Numbered from the stretch's first letter, positions 40,964-50,539 are shown. The stretch: DNA of 64,000 nucleotides from Venatoribacter cucullus (GCF_016132445.1 NZ_CP046056.1:2349501-2413500); one strand, 5' to 3'. Translations and numbers: made by a program. The notes: generated by a model not told the origin, from the letters alone.

Positions 40964-40986
40964 CTGTGTCAGCAAGACCAATCGTC

Positions 40987-41742
40987 TTACTTAAAGTCTT
41001 TCCAGTACTCTTTGTTCAGCATGTATACCGGAACAAAGAAGATGGCCAGGAACAACAGCACCCACCAACCCAGACGCTGACGCTCCAGTGCAATCGGCTC
41101 GCCCATATAAACCAGGAAGTTCACCAGGTCATATACCAGCTTGTCGTATTCTGCAGCACTCAGGGTACCCGGCTCGGCCAGATACAGCACACCATCCTGT
41201 TCTTCGGTAATTTCCTGGCCGGTCAGGGTGTCAAACCCTACACGCACCTGCGCAGTACCTTTTACCTGAAGGCCCTGCAGTTCACCCAGAACATGCGGCA
41301 TACCAACATCTTTGAAGACTTCGTTGTTGACGCCGTAAGGACGGGTCGGGTCTTCATAGAAGCTGCGCAGGTAGGTATAAACCCAATCCGGACGACGCAC
41401 ACGCGCCACCAGAGTCAGGTCCGGCGGCGTCGCCCCAAACCATTTTTTACCGTCTTCTGCGCGCATAGCGTTGGTCATCAGGTCACCGAATTTTTTATCG
41501 GCAAACACCAGATTTTCCATCATCAGCTCTTCCGGAATATCCAGATCACGGGCCACACGGTTATAACGACCGTGTTCCAGCGAGTGACAGCCCATGCAGT
41601 AATTCATATAGGTCTGGGCACCGCGCTGCAGTGATGCAGTATCGGTCAGATCGGTCAGGTGCTTATCCAGCTGCACAGAAGGAGCTGCCGCCATAGCAAC
41701 GGCAGGAATCAGTGCGGCAATTAACGCAAATACTTTTTTCAT
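40987..41742 (-). CDS. petC: Cytochrome c1 of the bc1 complex
   Basis: A 251-residue protein with a signal peptide (about 1-19), a single c-type haem motif CMGCH (about 54-58) and a C-terminal membrane anchor (about 225-245). It passes electrons from the Rieske protein to soluble cytochromes. It lies 2 bp after petB. Confidence 0.95.
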   Translation of the reverse strand: MKKVFALIAALIPAVAMAAAPSVQLDKHLTDLTDTASLQRGAQTYMNYCMGCHSLEHGRYNRVARDLDIPEELMMENLVFADKKFGDLMTNAMRAEDGKKWFGATPPDLTLVARVRRPDWVYTYLRSFYEDPTRPYGVNNEVFKDVGMPHVLGELQGLQVKGTAQVRVGFDTLTGQEITEEQDGVLYLAEPGTLSAAEYDKLVYDLVNFLVYMGEPIALERQRLGWWVLLFLAIFFVPVYMLNKEYWKDFK

Positions 41743-41744
41743 GC

Positions 41745-42977
41745 TCAGTGGCCCCCGGTTACACGCTCAGGTACTGGTTTGGTTTTTTCCATGCTGGTGT
41801 AGATCGGCATGGCCAGGAAGAAACCGAAATAGATCACCGAACCGATACGGGACAGCAATGTGTTAATGTCGGTTGCCGGCTGAGTACCCAACCAGGTCAG
41901 CAGAACGAAAGCTGCTGCGAAAATCGGGATCAGAGTACGGCTGATCCAGCCCTTGTAGCGCCAGCTCTTCACCGGGCTGCGGTCCAGCCAGGGCAGTACG
42001 AACAGAATGGCAATCGCAGCGCCCATGGCAATAACGCCCAGCAGCTTATCCGGTACCGCACGCAGAATCGCGTAGAACGCACCGAAGTACCATACCGGCG
42101 CAATGTGGTCCGGAGTCTTCAGGCCGTTGGCCGGCTCGAAGTTCGGGTATTCCAGCATAAAGCCGTTACCTTCCGGGAAGAAGAACATCACGGTAGAGAA
42201 CACCATCAGGAATACCACGATACCGACCATGTCATGCACGGTGTAGTAAGGGTGGAACGGAACGCCATCCAGCGGCTTGCCGTTTTCATCTTTCAGGGCT
42301 TTGATATCCACGCCATCCGGGTTGTTGGAACCCACTTCATGCAGCGCCAGCAGGTGCAGAACCACCAGCATCACAATCACCAGCGGTACGGCAACCACGT
42401 GCAGGGCGAAGAAACGGTTCAGCGTAGCGCCAGAGATCAGGAAGTCACCACGGATCCACTCAGTCAGAGCATCACCAATACCAAAGGGAATAACGGAGAA
42501 CAGGGAAATAATTACCTGCGCACCCCAGTAAGACATCTGACCCCAGGGCAGTACATAACCCATAAAGGCTTCAGCCATCAGCGCCAGGTAGATCAGCATA
42601 CCGAAGATCCAGATCAGCTCACGCGGCTTCTGATAAGAGCCGTACATCAGCGCCCGCATCATGTGCAGGTAGACGGCAATAAAGAAGAAGGTGGCACCGG
42701 TAGAGTGCATATAACGGAGCAGCCAGCCCCATTCCACATCACGCATGATGTATTCAACGGAAGCGAAAGCACCTTCGGCACTGGGCACGAAGTTCATGGT
42801 CAGCCAGATACCAGTAAGGATCTGGTTAACCAGCATCAGCATCGACAGTACGCCGAAGAAATACCAGAAGTTGAAGTTTTTCGGCGCATAGTACTTGGAC
42901 ATATGCTTTTCGTAGGTCTGAGTAACCGGCAGACGATCGTCAATCCAGCCCATCAGAGTGTTTTGCTGCTTGCTCAT
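41745..42977 (-). CDS. petB: Cytochrome b of the bc1 complex
   Basis: A 410-residue membrane protein with about eight to nine helices. Paired histidines for the two haems b lie in HSTGATFFF/HMMRAL (about 90-106) and in the HVVAVPLVIVMLVVLHLLALHEVG region. The PEF-type quinol site and PYYTVHDMVG segment are present. It forms the core of ubiquinol:cytochrome c oxidoreductase. Its start overlaps the petA stop. Confidence 0.95.
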   Translation of the reverse strand: MSKQQNTLMGWIDDRLPVTQTYEKHMSKYYAPKNFNFWYFFGVLSMLMLVNQILTGIWLTMNFVPSAEGAFASVEYIMRDVEWGWLLRYMHSTGATFFFIAVYLHMMRALMYGSYQKPRELIWIFGMLIYLALMAEAFMGYVLPWGQMSYWGAQVIISLFSVIPFGIGDALTEWIRGDFLISGATLNRFFALHVVAVPLVIVMLVVLHLLALHEVGSNNPDGVDIKALKDENGKPLDGVPFHPYYTVHDMVGIVVFLMVFSTVMFFFPEGNGFMLEYPNFEPANGLKTPDHIAPVWYFGAFYAILRAVPDKLLGVIAMGAAIAILFVLPWLDRSPVKSWRYKGWISRTLIPIFAAAFVLLTWLGTQPATDINTLLSRIGSVIYFGFFLAMPIYTSMEKTKPVPERVTGGH

Positions 42978-43573
42978 CAGGCATTCTCCTCGTCTACGCC
43001 GACTACTACGACGTTATCGGATTCATAAGAATACGGCGGAATAACCAGGTTATCAGCGGCCGGAGAGCCATTGAAAACACGGCCGGACAGGTCAAACTTG
43101 GAACCGTGACAGGGGCAGTACCAGCCACCTTTCCAGTTGGCATCGAAGGCTTCCGGCTTAACTTCCGGGAAGTATTTCGGTGCGCACCCCAGGTGCGTAC
43201 AGACACCCAGCACCACAATCAGCTCCGGATCACGGGAGCGATGCAGGTTATCGGCATACGCCGGCTGCTGAGCTTTGTTGGTGTTGAGCGGATCTTTCAG
43301 ATCGCCATTCAGAGACTCCAGCAAACCGAGAGTCTCAGGGGTACGGCGGGTAACATAAACCGGCTTACCACGCCATTCGGCTACCAGCATGGCACCCGGT
43401 TCGATTTTACTGATATCCACTTTCGCCGGAGCACCTGCTGCCTTAGCCTTCTCACTGGGTAACCAGGATTTTACGAAGGGTACTGCGACGAAGCCTGCAC
43501 CGACAGCACCGAGGGCAGCGGTCGTGCCCAATAGCAGAGTGCGCCGACCCTTATTCACGCCGTCTTGACTCAT
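42977..43573 (-). CDS. petA: Rieske iron-sulfur subunit of the bc1 complex
   Basis: A 198-residue protein. A twin-arginine-like N-terminus (KGRRTLLLG) leads into one membrane helix (about 14-32). The [2Fe-2S] ligands are in CTHLGC and CPCHGS. The ATG at 43573 has GGGAG 9 nt upstream, while the ATG at 43582 is too close to it. It is the first gene of petABC. Confidence 0.95.
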   Translation of the reverse strand: MSQDGVNKGRRTLLLGTTAALGAVGAGFVAVPFVKSWLPSEKAKAAGAPAKVDISKIEPGAMLVAEWRGKPVYVTRRTPETLGLLESLNGDLKDPLNTNKAQQPAYADNLHRSRDPELIVVLGVCTHLGCAPKYFPEVKPEAFDANWKGGWYCPCHGSKFDLSGRVFNGSPAADNLVIPPYSYESDNVVVVGVDEENA

Positions 43574-43673
43574 TACCATCATCTCCCATCAAAGAAATTC
43601 TTGCGCAGCTCGCTGGCCAAAAGCTTTTGTATCGTTTTAAAACAGACCATGCGCAGCATGCAGAGCGGCGCAC

Positions 43674-43702
43674 ATAGTAAAGAAATTAGCCGAATGAGAC
43701 AA
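43674..43702 (-). promoter_or_regulatory. Putative sigma-70 promoter of petABC
   Basis: On the minus strand TTGTCT (43697-43702), a 17-bp spacer and TACTAT (43674-43679), about 100 nt before petA and after the rpsI terminator. RegA-type regulators control bc1 genes in other bacteria; a RegB/RegA pair lies 3.3 kb away. Confidence 0.45.
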
Positions 43703-43739
43703 CCGGAAAACCCATAGCGAATGGGGTATTAGAGGCATA

Positions 43740-43773
43740 AAAAAAACGCCCATTGACCTAGGACAATGGGCGT
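43740..43773 (-). terminator. Terminator after rplM-rpsI
   Basis: Stem ACGCCCATTG / CAATGGGCGT with an 8-nt loop, followed on the minus strand by a long T-run, 27 bp after the rpsI stop. Confidence 0.88.
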
Positions 43774-43799
43774 CTTTATAAGCGGCTTCTGCCAGCGTA

Positions 43800-44192
43800 T
43801 TAACGCTTGGAGAATTGTGGCTTCTTACGTGCTTTACGCAGACCCACTTTCTTACGCTCAACTTCACGGGCATCACGGGTTACATAACCAGCGGCGCGCA
43901 GAGTCGGACGCAGAGTTTCATCGTACTGCATCAGTGCACGGGTAATACCGTGACGGATTGCACCGGCCTGACCGTTGCCGCCGCCGCCGTTAACGTTTAC
44001 ATAAACGTCAAATTTGGCCAGGCTTTCAGTCAGTTCCAGCGGCTGACGAACTACCATGCGGGCAGTTTCACGGCCGAAGTACACATCCAGAGGACGATTG
44101 TTAATTACGATGCTGCCAGTACCCGGACGCAGGAAAACACGTGCAGTAGAAGTCTTGCGACGGCCGGTACCATAGTATTGAGTGACTGCCAT
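43800..44192 (-). CDS. rpsI: 30S ribosomal protein S9
   Basis: A 130-residue ribosomal protein. [20 protein letters not shown] opens the family pattern, and the basic tail KKPQFSKR reaches the P-site tRNA. It lies 4 bp after rplM, the universal bacterial pair. Confidence 0.97.
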   Translation of the reverse strand: MAVTQYYGTGRRKTSTARVFLRPGTGSIVINNRPLDVYFGRETARMVVRQPLELTESLAKFDVYVNVNGGGGNGQAGAIRHGITRALMQYDETLRPTLRAAGYVTRDAREVERKKVGLRKARKKPQFSKR

Positions 44193-44196
44193 GATC

Positions 44197-44628
44197 TTAT
44201 CCCAGTTTCAGTTCTTGCGGTTGCTGAGCAGTATGCGGATGCTCGCTACCGGCATAAACTTTCATTTTCTTGAACATGTCACGACCCAGCGGGTTTTTCG
44301 GGAGCATGCCCTTAACAGCCAGTTCAATAACTTGTTCCGGCTTGTGGTCAATCAGCTTCTCGAAAGAGATGGACTTCAGACCACCCGGATAACCGGTGTG
44401 GCGATGGTACATCTTATCAGTCGACTTATTGCCGGTGACCTGGATTTTTTCTGCATTGATAATGACGATGTAATCGCCGGTATCAACGTGAGGAGTGTAT
44501 TCTGGCTTGTGCTTGCCTCTCAGACGGCGAGCAACCTCAGTGGCCAGGCGACCCAGCGTCTGCTCAGCTGCATCAACAACAAACCACTCACGTTTTACGG
44601 TTTCGGGTTTCGCGCTGTAAGTTTTCAT
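44197..44628 (-). CDS. rplM: 50S ribosomal protein L13
   Basis: A 143-residue ribosomal protein that binds 23S rRNA early in assembly. The ATG at 44628 ([15 protein letters not shown]) aligns with E. coli L13; a TTG one codon earlier is not needed. [10 protein letters not shown] and the [10 protein letters not shown] motif are present. Confidence 0.97.
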   Translation of the reverse strand: MKTYSAKPETVKREWFVVDAAEQTLGRLATEVARRLRGKHKPEYTPHVDTGDYIVIINAEKIQVTGNKSTDKMYHRHTGYPGGLKSISFEKLIDHKPEQVIELAVKGMLPKNPLGRDMFKKMKVYAGSEHPHTAQQPQELKLG

Positions 44629-44673
44629 CAAATTCTCGCCTTTAAGGGCAGGTTGATTCGTAAAGAGGGCGGC

Positions 44674-44702
44674 ATTCTATAGGAAGGAATCACGCAGCGC
44701 AA
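44674..44702 (-). promoter_or_regulatory. Putative promoter of rplM-rpsI
   Basis: On the minus strand TTGCGC (44697-44702), 17 bp and TAGAAT (44674-44679), about 40 nt before the rplM start. The -10 is good and the -35 weak. Confidence 0.4.
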
Positions 44703-44749
44703 GCAATCTGCCGCACAGAATTCCAGCAGCCGGAACCGGCGCCCTGGTC

Positions 44750-45061
44750 TCAGTAATGTTCCGGCTCACGGAACTTGACCAGTCCGTAAATCAGGACCAG
44801 CAAGGTTACCATAATATCGAGCAAAATCCCCAGCGCCATGGCCGAGGAAGTTTCTTCCTGCTGGTCGTAACCGAGCGACTGGCCGGTATAAAAGAAACCG
44901 GCACTGACCAGAAACGCCACCAGAATACAGGCAATCAGGTAGTAGCCTTTGGCATCATCGAGCGTCAGCCGTTCTTCCAGCACCTGCATCTGCAACAGAT
45001 AATAAGCGGTATACGCCAGTGAGCCGGCCAGCAACATGCCAATCACAAAAAACACAATCAT
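44750..45061 (-). CDS. Small membrane protein of unknown function
   Basis: A 103-residue protein with three likely membrane helices (about 1-23, 41-61 and 76-96) and a charged loop LEERLTLDDAKGYY between the first two. I do not recognise the family. It lies between prfC and rplM on the same strand, 71 bp after prfC. Confidence 0.65.
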   Translation of the reverse strand: MIVFFVIGMLLAGSLAYTAYYLLQMQVLEERLTLDDAKGYYLIACILVAFLVSAGFFYTGQSLGYDQQEETSSAMALGILLDIMVTLLVLIYGLVKFREPEHY

Positions 45062-45132
45062 GTTATTTCCCTTTCAGTAACAATCCGACAATCCTAGCCC
45101 AACCGGGGCAGGCTTCAAGCCGGCACAGTGTC

Positions 45133-46722
45133 TCAGTGCTCCCGGGTGGCGCTGAACTGAACATCCGGCCAGCGCTCCTGGGTCAGGCTCAGGTTAACCC
45201 GGGTCGGCGCGATATAGGTCAGGTGACCGCCGCCATCAATGGCCAGGTTTTCTGCCGCCTTGCGTTTAAAGTCTTCCAGCATTTTATGATCGTTACAGTA
45301 CACCCAGCGGGCGGTGTGTACCGATACCGGCTCATAAATACATTCCACTTTGTATTCATCGCGCAGCCGCTGCTGCACCACATCAAACTGCAGCACACCC
45401 ACTGCACCCAGAATCAGGTCGTTATTGTTCAGCGGCATAAACAGCTGCGTCGCCCCCTCTTCTGATAACTGCTGCAAGCCTTTCTGCAACTGCTTCATTT
45501 TCAGCGGATCTTTTAAGCGCACCCGCTTGAACAACTCCGGGGCAAAGTGCGGAATACCGGTAAACCGCAGAGCCTCGCCTTCGGTAAAGGTATCGCCAAT
45601 CTGAATGGTGCCATGGTTGTGCAGGCCGATAATATCGCCCGACACCGCTTCTTCTACATGCGAGCGGTCGCCGGCCAGAAAAGTAACGGCATCGGCAATA
45701 CGAATATCTTTACCAATGCGCACATGCTGCATCTTCATGCCCTTGGTGTAAGTACCGGAGCAGATTCGCATAAAGGCGATGCGGTCACGGTGCTTGGGAT
45801 CCATATTGGCCTGAATTTTAAAAATAAAGCCGCTGAATTTTTCTTCCGTCGGCGGCACCGGACGGGCATCGGTTTCCCGTGGCAGCGGCGCGGGTGCCCA
45901 TTCGACAAAATAATCCAGCATTTCGCGCACACCGAAATTAGCCAGTGCGGTACCAAAAAATACCGGGGTTAATTCGCCGCGCCGGTATTCATCCAGATCA
46001 AATTCATGGCTGGCACCCTGCACCAGCTCAATTTCATCAGTCAGTTCAGCCACCAGTTCCGCACCCAGCAAGGCGGCCGCTTCCGGCGACTGCAAGCCCT
46101 GAATCTGAATATCATCCGGCACCACACTGCCCTGCCCGGGGGTAAATACGTGAATGGTATCGGTGATCAGGTTGTAGACGCCTTTAAAGGCCTTGCCCAT
46201 ACCAATGGGCCAGGTGACCGGCGCACATTTGATTTTCAGGATGGTCTCGATTTCATCCATCACCTCAATATGGTCGCGCACTTCACGGTCCATTTTGTTA
46301 ATGAAGGTAAAAATCGGGGTATCCCGCAGGCGGCAGACTTCCATCAGTTTAATAGTACGGTCTTCCACACCCTTGGCACCGTCGATCACCATCAGCACCG
46401 AGTCCACCGCCGTCAGCGTGCGGTAGGTATCTTCCGAGAAGTCTTCGTGGCCGGGGGTATCCAGCAGGTTGACCATGCGGCCCTTATAAGGAAACTGCAT
46501 CACCGAGGTGGTAATGGAAATACCCCGCTCCTGCTCCATCTGCATCCAGTCAGAGGTCGCCATACGGCCGGTCTTTTTGCCTTTTACAGTACCGGCCAGC
46601 TGAATGGCATTACCCAGCAGCAGCAGCTTTTCCGTAATGGTGGTTTTACCCGCATCGGGGTGGGAAATAATACCGAAAGTACGGCGCTGACCGACTTCCT
46701 CTGTAAAGGCTGACTTCGACAT
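45133..46722 (-). CDS. prfC: Peptide chain release factor 3
   Basis: A 529-residue GTPase that recycles RF1/RF2 after peptide release. G1 is SHPDAGKTT (about 21-29), G3 is DTPGHEDF and G4 is NKMD. The EF-G-like domains 2 and 3 follow to the normal length. In E. coli prfC lies near holD and rimI; here the same genes are 3 kb away, split by regBA and a CbiM-like gene. Confidence 0.96.
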   Translation of the reverse strand: MSKSAFTEEVGQRRTFGIISHPDAGKTTITEKLLLLGNAIQLAGTVKGKKTGRMATSDWMQMEQERGISITTSVMQFPYKGRMVNLLDTPGHEDFSEDTYRTLTAVDSVLMVIDGAKGVEDRTIKLMEVCRLRDTPIFTFINKMDREVRDHIEVMDEIETILKIKCAPVTWPIGMGKAFKGVYNLITDTIHVFTPGQGSVVPDDIQIQGLQSPEAAALLGAELVAELTDEIELVQGASHEFDLDEYRRGELTPVFFGTALANFGVREMLDYFVEWAPAPLPRETDARPVPPTEEKFSGFIFKIQANMDPKHRDRIAFMRICSGTYTKGMKMQHVRIGKDIRIADAVTFLAGDRSHVEEAVSGDIIGLHNHGTIQIGDTFTEGEALRFTGIPHFAPELFKRVRLKDPLKMKQLQKGLQQLSEEGATQLFMPLNNNDLILGAVGVLQFDVVQQRLRDEYKVECIYEPVSVHTARWVYCNDHKMLEDFKRKAAENLAIDGGGHLTYIAPTRVNLSLTQERWPDVQFSATREH

Positions 46723-46877
46723 CGCTTGCGATCTTCTTCAGGGCGGCAAGCCAGGGCTGCCGCAGGGTGATTCTGATCCCGCGCGGATCAGTCTGAGGGG
46801 CGCCATAATATGCAAAGGACCGCTTTTTGACCAGAAGCAAGCTTTACCACAACAGTCATCGCCGCGGCCGCCGGCAC

Positions 46878-46886
46878 TGATATAAT
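46878..46886 (+). promoter_or_regulatory. Extended -10 promoter of regB, predicted leaderless start
   Basis: TGA-TATAAT is a perfect TGn-extended -10 box. Its last base is 6 nt before the regB ATG at 46893, so transcription should begin at or next to the A of the start codon. No Shine-Dalgarno sequence precedes the ATG and no good -35 box is seen. Confidence 0.5.
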
Positions 46887-46892
46887 GCGCCG

Positions 46893-48128
46893 ATGAATCC
46901 GAACCTTAATTCTGTAGTGCAGCGGCTGGCCTTGTTGCGACTGGCGATTGCCAGCGTCTGGCTGATCTTTCTGCTGTATCTGCAACTGAACCATTTTGCC
47001 GGTCTGGGCATCGCCTGGACCTTACTGGGCTTATACCTGCCCCTGTTATTACTGAACGCCTGGCAGGGCTGGCAACGGCCCGTACAGGACTGGCAACTGT
47101 TGCTGCACCTGGCGGTGGAATGTCAGCTGCTGACCGGCCTGCTGTTTTTCACCGGCGGCGTGACCAACCCCTTTATTTCTTACTTTCTGGTGCTGCTGGT
47201 CATTGCCGCCTACAGCCTGCCGGCCCGTTTTGCCTGGCTGATCGCCATTATCGGCATTACCGACTACAGCGTGCTGACCCAGTGGTATCAACCGCTGTTA
47301 AGTCACCATATGCATGGCATTTCCGGCAGTTCGTTATTCGATCTGCACCTGGGCGGTATGTGGCTGACCTTTGTCATCAGCGCACTGATCTTTATGACCC
47401 TGATTCCGTTGTTGCTGCGCGCCGGCCAGCAACAGCAGCAGGAAATTCAGCAGTTACGCGAGCGCCAGTTAAAGAATGAACAGCTGATTGGCATTGCGAC
47501 ACTGGCCGCCGGCACCGCCCATGAAATGGGCACGCCGCTGATGACCATGCACATGGTGCTGGACGAGGTGGCCCACCAGCCCGAACACTTAATCAGCGCC
47601 CACGACCTGCATATCCTGCGCGAACAGGTGGCCCAATGCCGGCAGTCTTTGCAACAACTGGCCCGGGCCGGCCGCGAGGTGCACCACACCGGGCAACAGC
47701 AGGCCCACCCCTGGCTGATGACCTTGCTGCGACGCTGGCGCCTGAGCCATCCGAATGCGCTGTGGGTGGATGATGGCATTGCCTGCAAAGCCGTCATTCC
47801 GTCTTCCCCCCTGCTGGATCAGGCCCTGCTGAATCTGCTCGATAACGCCGCGGAAGCCGGCCGGCAGCCGGTGCACCTGCACAGTTCGGTGCAGGATGGC
47901 TGCTGGCAGCTGCATATCGTCCAGCCCGACCCGCAAGCTGCCGCACACATCCGTCAGCAGCATTTATTTGTCAGCGATAAGGAACAGGGCATGGGCCTGG
48001 GGCTGTATCTGAGCAACGCCAGTGTGGAACAATTCGGCGGCACCATTCATCTGCAGGCGCAGCACGATGGCAGCAGCTTATGCCGGTTACGCCTGCCCTT
48101 ATGTACCCGGGACAACCACCATGGCTGA
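46893..48128 (+). CDS. regB: RegB/PrrB/ActS-family redox sensor histidine kinase
   Basis: A 411-residue kinase. Six hydrophobic helices (to about 176) include GGVTNPF (88-94), the quinone-binding motif of RegB. The H-box is HEMGTPL with His210. Cys249, in QVAQCRQSL, matches the redox-active cysteine of RegB. The ATPase domain has NLLDNAAEA and GMGLGLYLS. In Proteobacteria RegB/RegA controls respiration, carbon and nitrogen genes according to quinone and thiol state. It overlaps regA by 8 bp. Confidence 0.9.
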   Translation: MNPNLNSVVQRLALLRLAIASVWLIFLLYLQLNHFAGLGIAWTLLGLYLPLLLLNAWQGWQRPVQDWQLLLHLAVECQLLTGLLFFTGGVTNPFISYFLVLLVIAAYSLPARFAWLIAIIGITDYSVLTQWYQPLLSHHMHGISGSSLFDLHLGGMWLTFVISALIFMTLIPLLLRAGQQQQQEIQQLRERQLKNEQLIGIATLAAGTAHEMGTPLMTMHMVLDEVAHQPEHLISAHDLHILREQVAQCRQSLQQLARAGREVHHTGQQQAHPWLMTLLRRWRLSHPNALWVDDGIACKAVIPSSPLLDQALLNLLDNAAEAGRQPVHLHSSVQDGCWQLHIVQPDPQAAAHIRQQHLFVSDKEQGMGLGLYLSNASVEQFGGTIHLQAQHDGSSLCRLRLPLCTRDNHHG

Positions 48129-48660
48129 ACGCATTCTGCTGATTGACGACGACCCGCACTTTACCCAGGTGCTGAGCCGCAGCCTCGAGCGCCGGGGGCA
48201 TCCCTGCGCGACGGCCGCCGATGGCCCGGCCGCCCTGACGGCCGCACAAACATTCCGGCCTGACTGGATGGTGCTGGATTTACGGCTGGAAAAAGAATCC
48301 GGCCTGAGCCTGATTCAGCAGTTAAAAAGCCACTGCCCGCACAGCCGCATCGTCATGCTCACCGGCTACGCCAGCATTCCAACGGCGGTCGAGGCGGTGA
48401 AACTGGGAGCCTGGAATTATCTGCACAAGCCGGCCACCCTGCAGGAATTACTGGCCGCCTTTGCCGACGGCAGCAGCAAACCGGGGAGCCTGAACCCTGA
48501 AGATACCGACACAGAAATAATGTCAGTCGACCGGCTGGAGTGGGAACATATTCAGCGGGTGCTGAACGAACAGGCGGGTAATATTTCCGCCACCGCCCGG
48601 GCATTGAACATGCACCGCCGCACCCTGCAGCGCAAATTACAAAAATACGCGCCGCGATGA
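48121..48660 (+). CDS. regA: RegA/PrrA/ActR-family response regulator
   Basis: A 179-residue regulator. The receiver domain (about 4-115) has Asp53 as phosphosite (MVLDLRL), the acidic Asp9-Asp11 and Lys103. A Pro/Glu-rich linker leads to a Fis-type helix-turn-helix (about 138-178; NISATARALNMHRRTLQRKL), whose MHRRTLQRKL end is the hallmark of RegA proteins. The ATG at 48121 lies inside the end of regB. Confidence 0.92.
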   Translation: MAERILLIDDDPHFTQVLSRSLERRGHPCATAADGPAALTAAQTFRPDWMVLDLRLEKESGLSLIQQLKSHCPHSRIVMLTGYASIPTAVEAVKLGAWNYLHKPATLQELLAAFADGSSKPGSLNPEDTDTEIMSVDRLEWEHIQRVLNEQAGNISATARALNMHRRTLQRKLQKYAPR

Positions 48661-48685
48661 CGTTAACGGGATTAAAAAAGACGGC

Positions 48686-49348
48686 TCAGCGGAAATAGGA
48701 TTCGTCGTCGAAGGTACTGAGCCAGCGGCTGTGAAACACCACCATACCGGTAATAAACATGCCATTGACCACCCCTTCCGGAAACATCATCAGCGGCAGA
48801 TAACGCAAAAAGTCATGCCACAGCGCCGCCAGGCTATAAATACCCTGCGCCCACAGCGCCAGGCTCTGGGCAATATCCGCAGCCATCTGCGCCAGCCCGG
48901 CATTCAGAAAGCCGGCGACCAGAATATAAATAAAGGGGTTGTGCGGCAGTCGCTGCCACACCTGCCACCAGAAGGCATAACTGCACAGCACCGGCACGGC
49001 CACCGCCAGCACAAACTGATAGGGTGCCGCCGCCCACCAGAGCTTGCCCGACAACACCAGCAACAGCTGCACCAGTGCGCCGGCCAGCAACGCCAGCCGC
49101 CAACCCATCAGCAAAGTAGCGGCAGTTAACCCGTACAGATGAAAATGCAACCCAGGCCGGATACCAGCCTGCAAGCTCCACAAGATTGCCAGCACCACCA
49201 CGGCACCGAAGAAGAAATGCTGCGCACCACGGTGCTGGCGCAAAGCCTGCCAACCGGCATTACGACCCGCCACCAGCAGCAAGCCCACTGCCACCGGCAA
49301 CGCCAACCATAAAGCCAGCGGGCTGAGCAGCCCGGCCGGTAGCATCAT
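48686..49348 (-). CDS. CbiM-like (COG3235-type) membrane protein
   Basis: A 220-residue protein with six to seven membrane helices. GLHFHLYGLTAATLLMG and the final FPEGVVNGMFITGM resemble CbiM-type energy-coupling-factor components, in which histidines bind metal. No CbiQ, CbiO or ATPase gene is near, so transport is not certain. The ATG at 49348 overlaps the rimI stop (ATGA), which favours it over longer starts. Confidence 0.7.
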   Translation of the reverse strand: MMLPAGLLSPLALWLALPVAVGLLLVAGRNAGWQALRQHRGAQHFFFGAVVVLAILWSLQAGIRPGLHFHLYGLTAATLLMGWRLALLAGALVQLLLVLSGKLWWAAAPYQFVLAVAVPVLCSYAFWWQVWQRLPHNPFIYILVAGFLNAGLAQMAADIAQSLALWAQGIYSLAALWHDFLRYLPLMMFPEGVVNGMFITGMVVFHSRWLSTFDDESYFR

Positions 49349-49788
49349 GGCTGCAGGTCCATGCAATACAGCAAGGCATCCTCGCTGCCCTGCGCCGTGG
49401 GGTAATAATTGGGCCGGCAACCGGCCTGACAAAAACCCATGGATTCGTACAAAGCGATGGCCGGCTCATTGCTGGCGCGCACATCCAGAAACCACTGTTC
49501 GGCACCCTGCTGCTGCAGCTGTTGCTGCAAATGGTTCATCAGGGCGCGGCCGTAACCACGGCCCTGCTGGTTGGGATCGACGGCGATCATCAGCAATTCG
49601 GCTTCGCCGGCAATCAGGGTATTCACGGCATAAGCCAGCACCCGGCCATCCTGTTCCAACACCTGTACACAGCCGGATTTGGCCAGATAGCGGCGTAAGA
49701 CACTTTCCGGCCAGGGATGAAAATGGGCGGCCCGCTCGATGGCCAAAATGGCTGGTATATCCTGCTCAGTGGCCATGCGGATTAACAT
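49345..49788 (-). CDS. rimI: Ribosomal protein S18-alanine N-acetyltransferase
   Basis: A 147-residue GNAT acetyltransferase. IAVDPNQQGRGYGRALM is the acetyl-CoA loop, and LDVRASNEPAIALYESMGF follows, typical of RimI, which acetylates the N-terminal alanine of S18. The ATG at 49788 has GGAG 7 nt upstream, within the end of the holD-like gene. The holD-rimI order is conserved in E. coli. Confidence 0.87.
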   Translation of the reverse strand: MLIRMATEQDIPAILAIERAAHFHPWPESVLRRYLAKSGCVQVLEQDGRVLAYAVNTLIAGEAELLMIAVDPNQQGRGYGRALMNHLQQQLQQQGAEQWFLDVRASNEPAIALYESMGFCQAGCRPNYYPTAQGSEDALLYCMDLQP

Positions 49789-49790
49789 GC

Positions 49791-50537
49791 TCAGGCTCCA
49801 CACAGAGCCAGCAAATCCAGCCACAGCTGGCGCTTGGCGGCGGCACTGCGCTGCAGTTCCGGCAACGACGCAATATGGCTGCGCGGTTCGGTACCAATCT
49901 GTTGCAGCCAGTAACGACTGTCCTCACCCACCGTTACGGCGGCCAGCGTATCGGCTCCGCACAGGTGCTGCCATTGCGCCTGCAGCGCCCGCAAGGCAAC
50001 CGGGGTGGTCTGATCGTCGTGCGCCGAGGCAATAAAAGGCCAGCGGAACTCCTGCGGCGGCGGCACAAACTGTGCCTGACCGGTGAGTGCCTGCTGAATA
50101 CGGAACAGCAGGGGGGGCAACTGTTCAGCCGCCTCAGCCTGATCACAGACCCAGATAAACGGCAGGCTGGTGCGGAAGAAATACAGCCGGAACTGCGGTA
50201 CGACGGTCGGATCCGGCGCAGCAGCCGTGGTGTTTTCCACCGCGGCGGTAACAACCGGTGCAGCAACCGCCGCAGCGGCGGTGGCGGGTTCAGCGTCCGG
50301 CTCCAGCATCGCCGTCAGATTCGGCCGCGCACCGGACGCGCTGTGATGCAGCAGCTGATTGGCCGCCGGATGGGCAATATGCCCGCCCGGGTGCGCAAAG
50401 GAGGGTTTCGCCTGAGCAGCAGCCGCAGTCGTTTCCGGCAGCCAGCGCGGCGCCGGACCATGCGGCAATGGCTGACGTGGCAACCATTGCACCACGCCCA
50501 TGGCCTGCAGGTAATCGAGGCGCCGCTGTTCCAGCAT
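49791..50537 (-). CDS. Putative DNA polymerase III psi subunit (HolD-like)
   Basis: A 248-residue protein. The N-terminus RRLDYLQAMGVVQWLPR resembles the chi/SSB-contact end of E. coli HolD (RRDWQLQQLGITQW), and the C-terminal LQRSAAAKRQLWLDLLAL resembles the end of HolD. Between them lies a long Ala/Pro/Thr-rich, probably disordered linker (about 35-110) that E. coli HolD lacks. The position upstream of rimI supports the call. HolD is very divergent, so this is a motif-plus-context assignment. Confidence 0.65.
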   Translation of the reverse strand: MLEQRRLDYLQAMGVVQWLPRQPLPHGPAPRWLPETTAAAAQAKPSFAHPGGHIAHPAANQLLHHSASGARPNLTAMLEPDAEPATAAAAVAAPVVTAAVENTTAAAPDPTVVPQFRLYFFRTSLPFIWVCDQAEAAEQLPPLLFRIQQALTGQAQFVPPPQEFRWPFIASAHDDQTTPVALRALQAQWQHLCGADTLAAVTVGEDSRYWLQQIGTEPRSHIASLPELQRSAAAKRQLWLDLLALCGA

Positions 50538-50539
50538 GC

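Noticed and set aside
41712-43028. 438-codon plus-strand open frame
   Set aside because: Antisense to petB and petA; the His/Gln-rich product has no family features.
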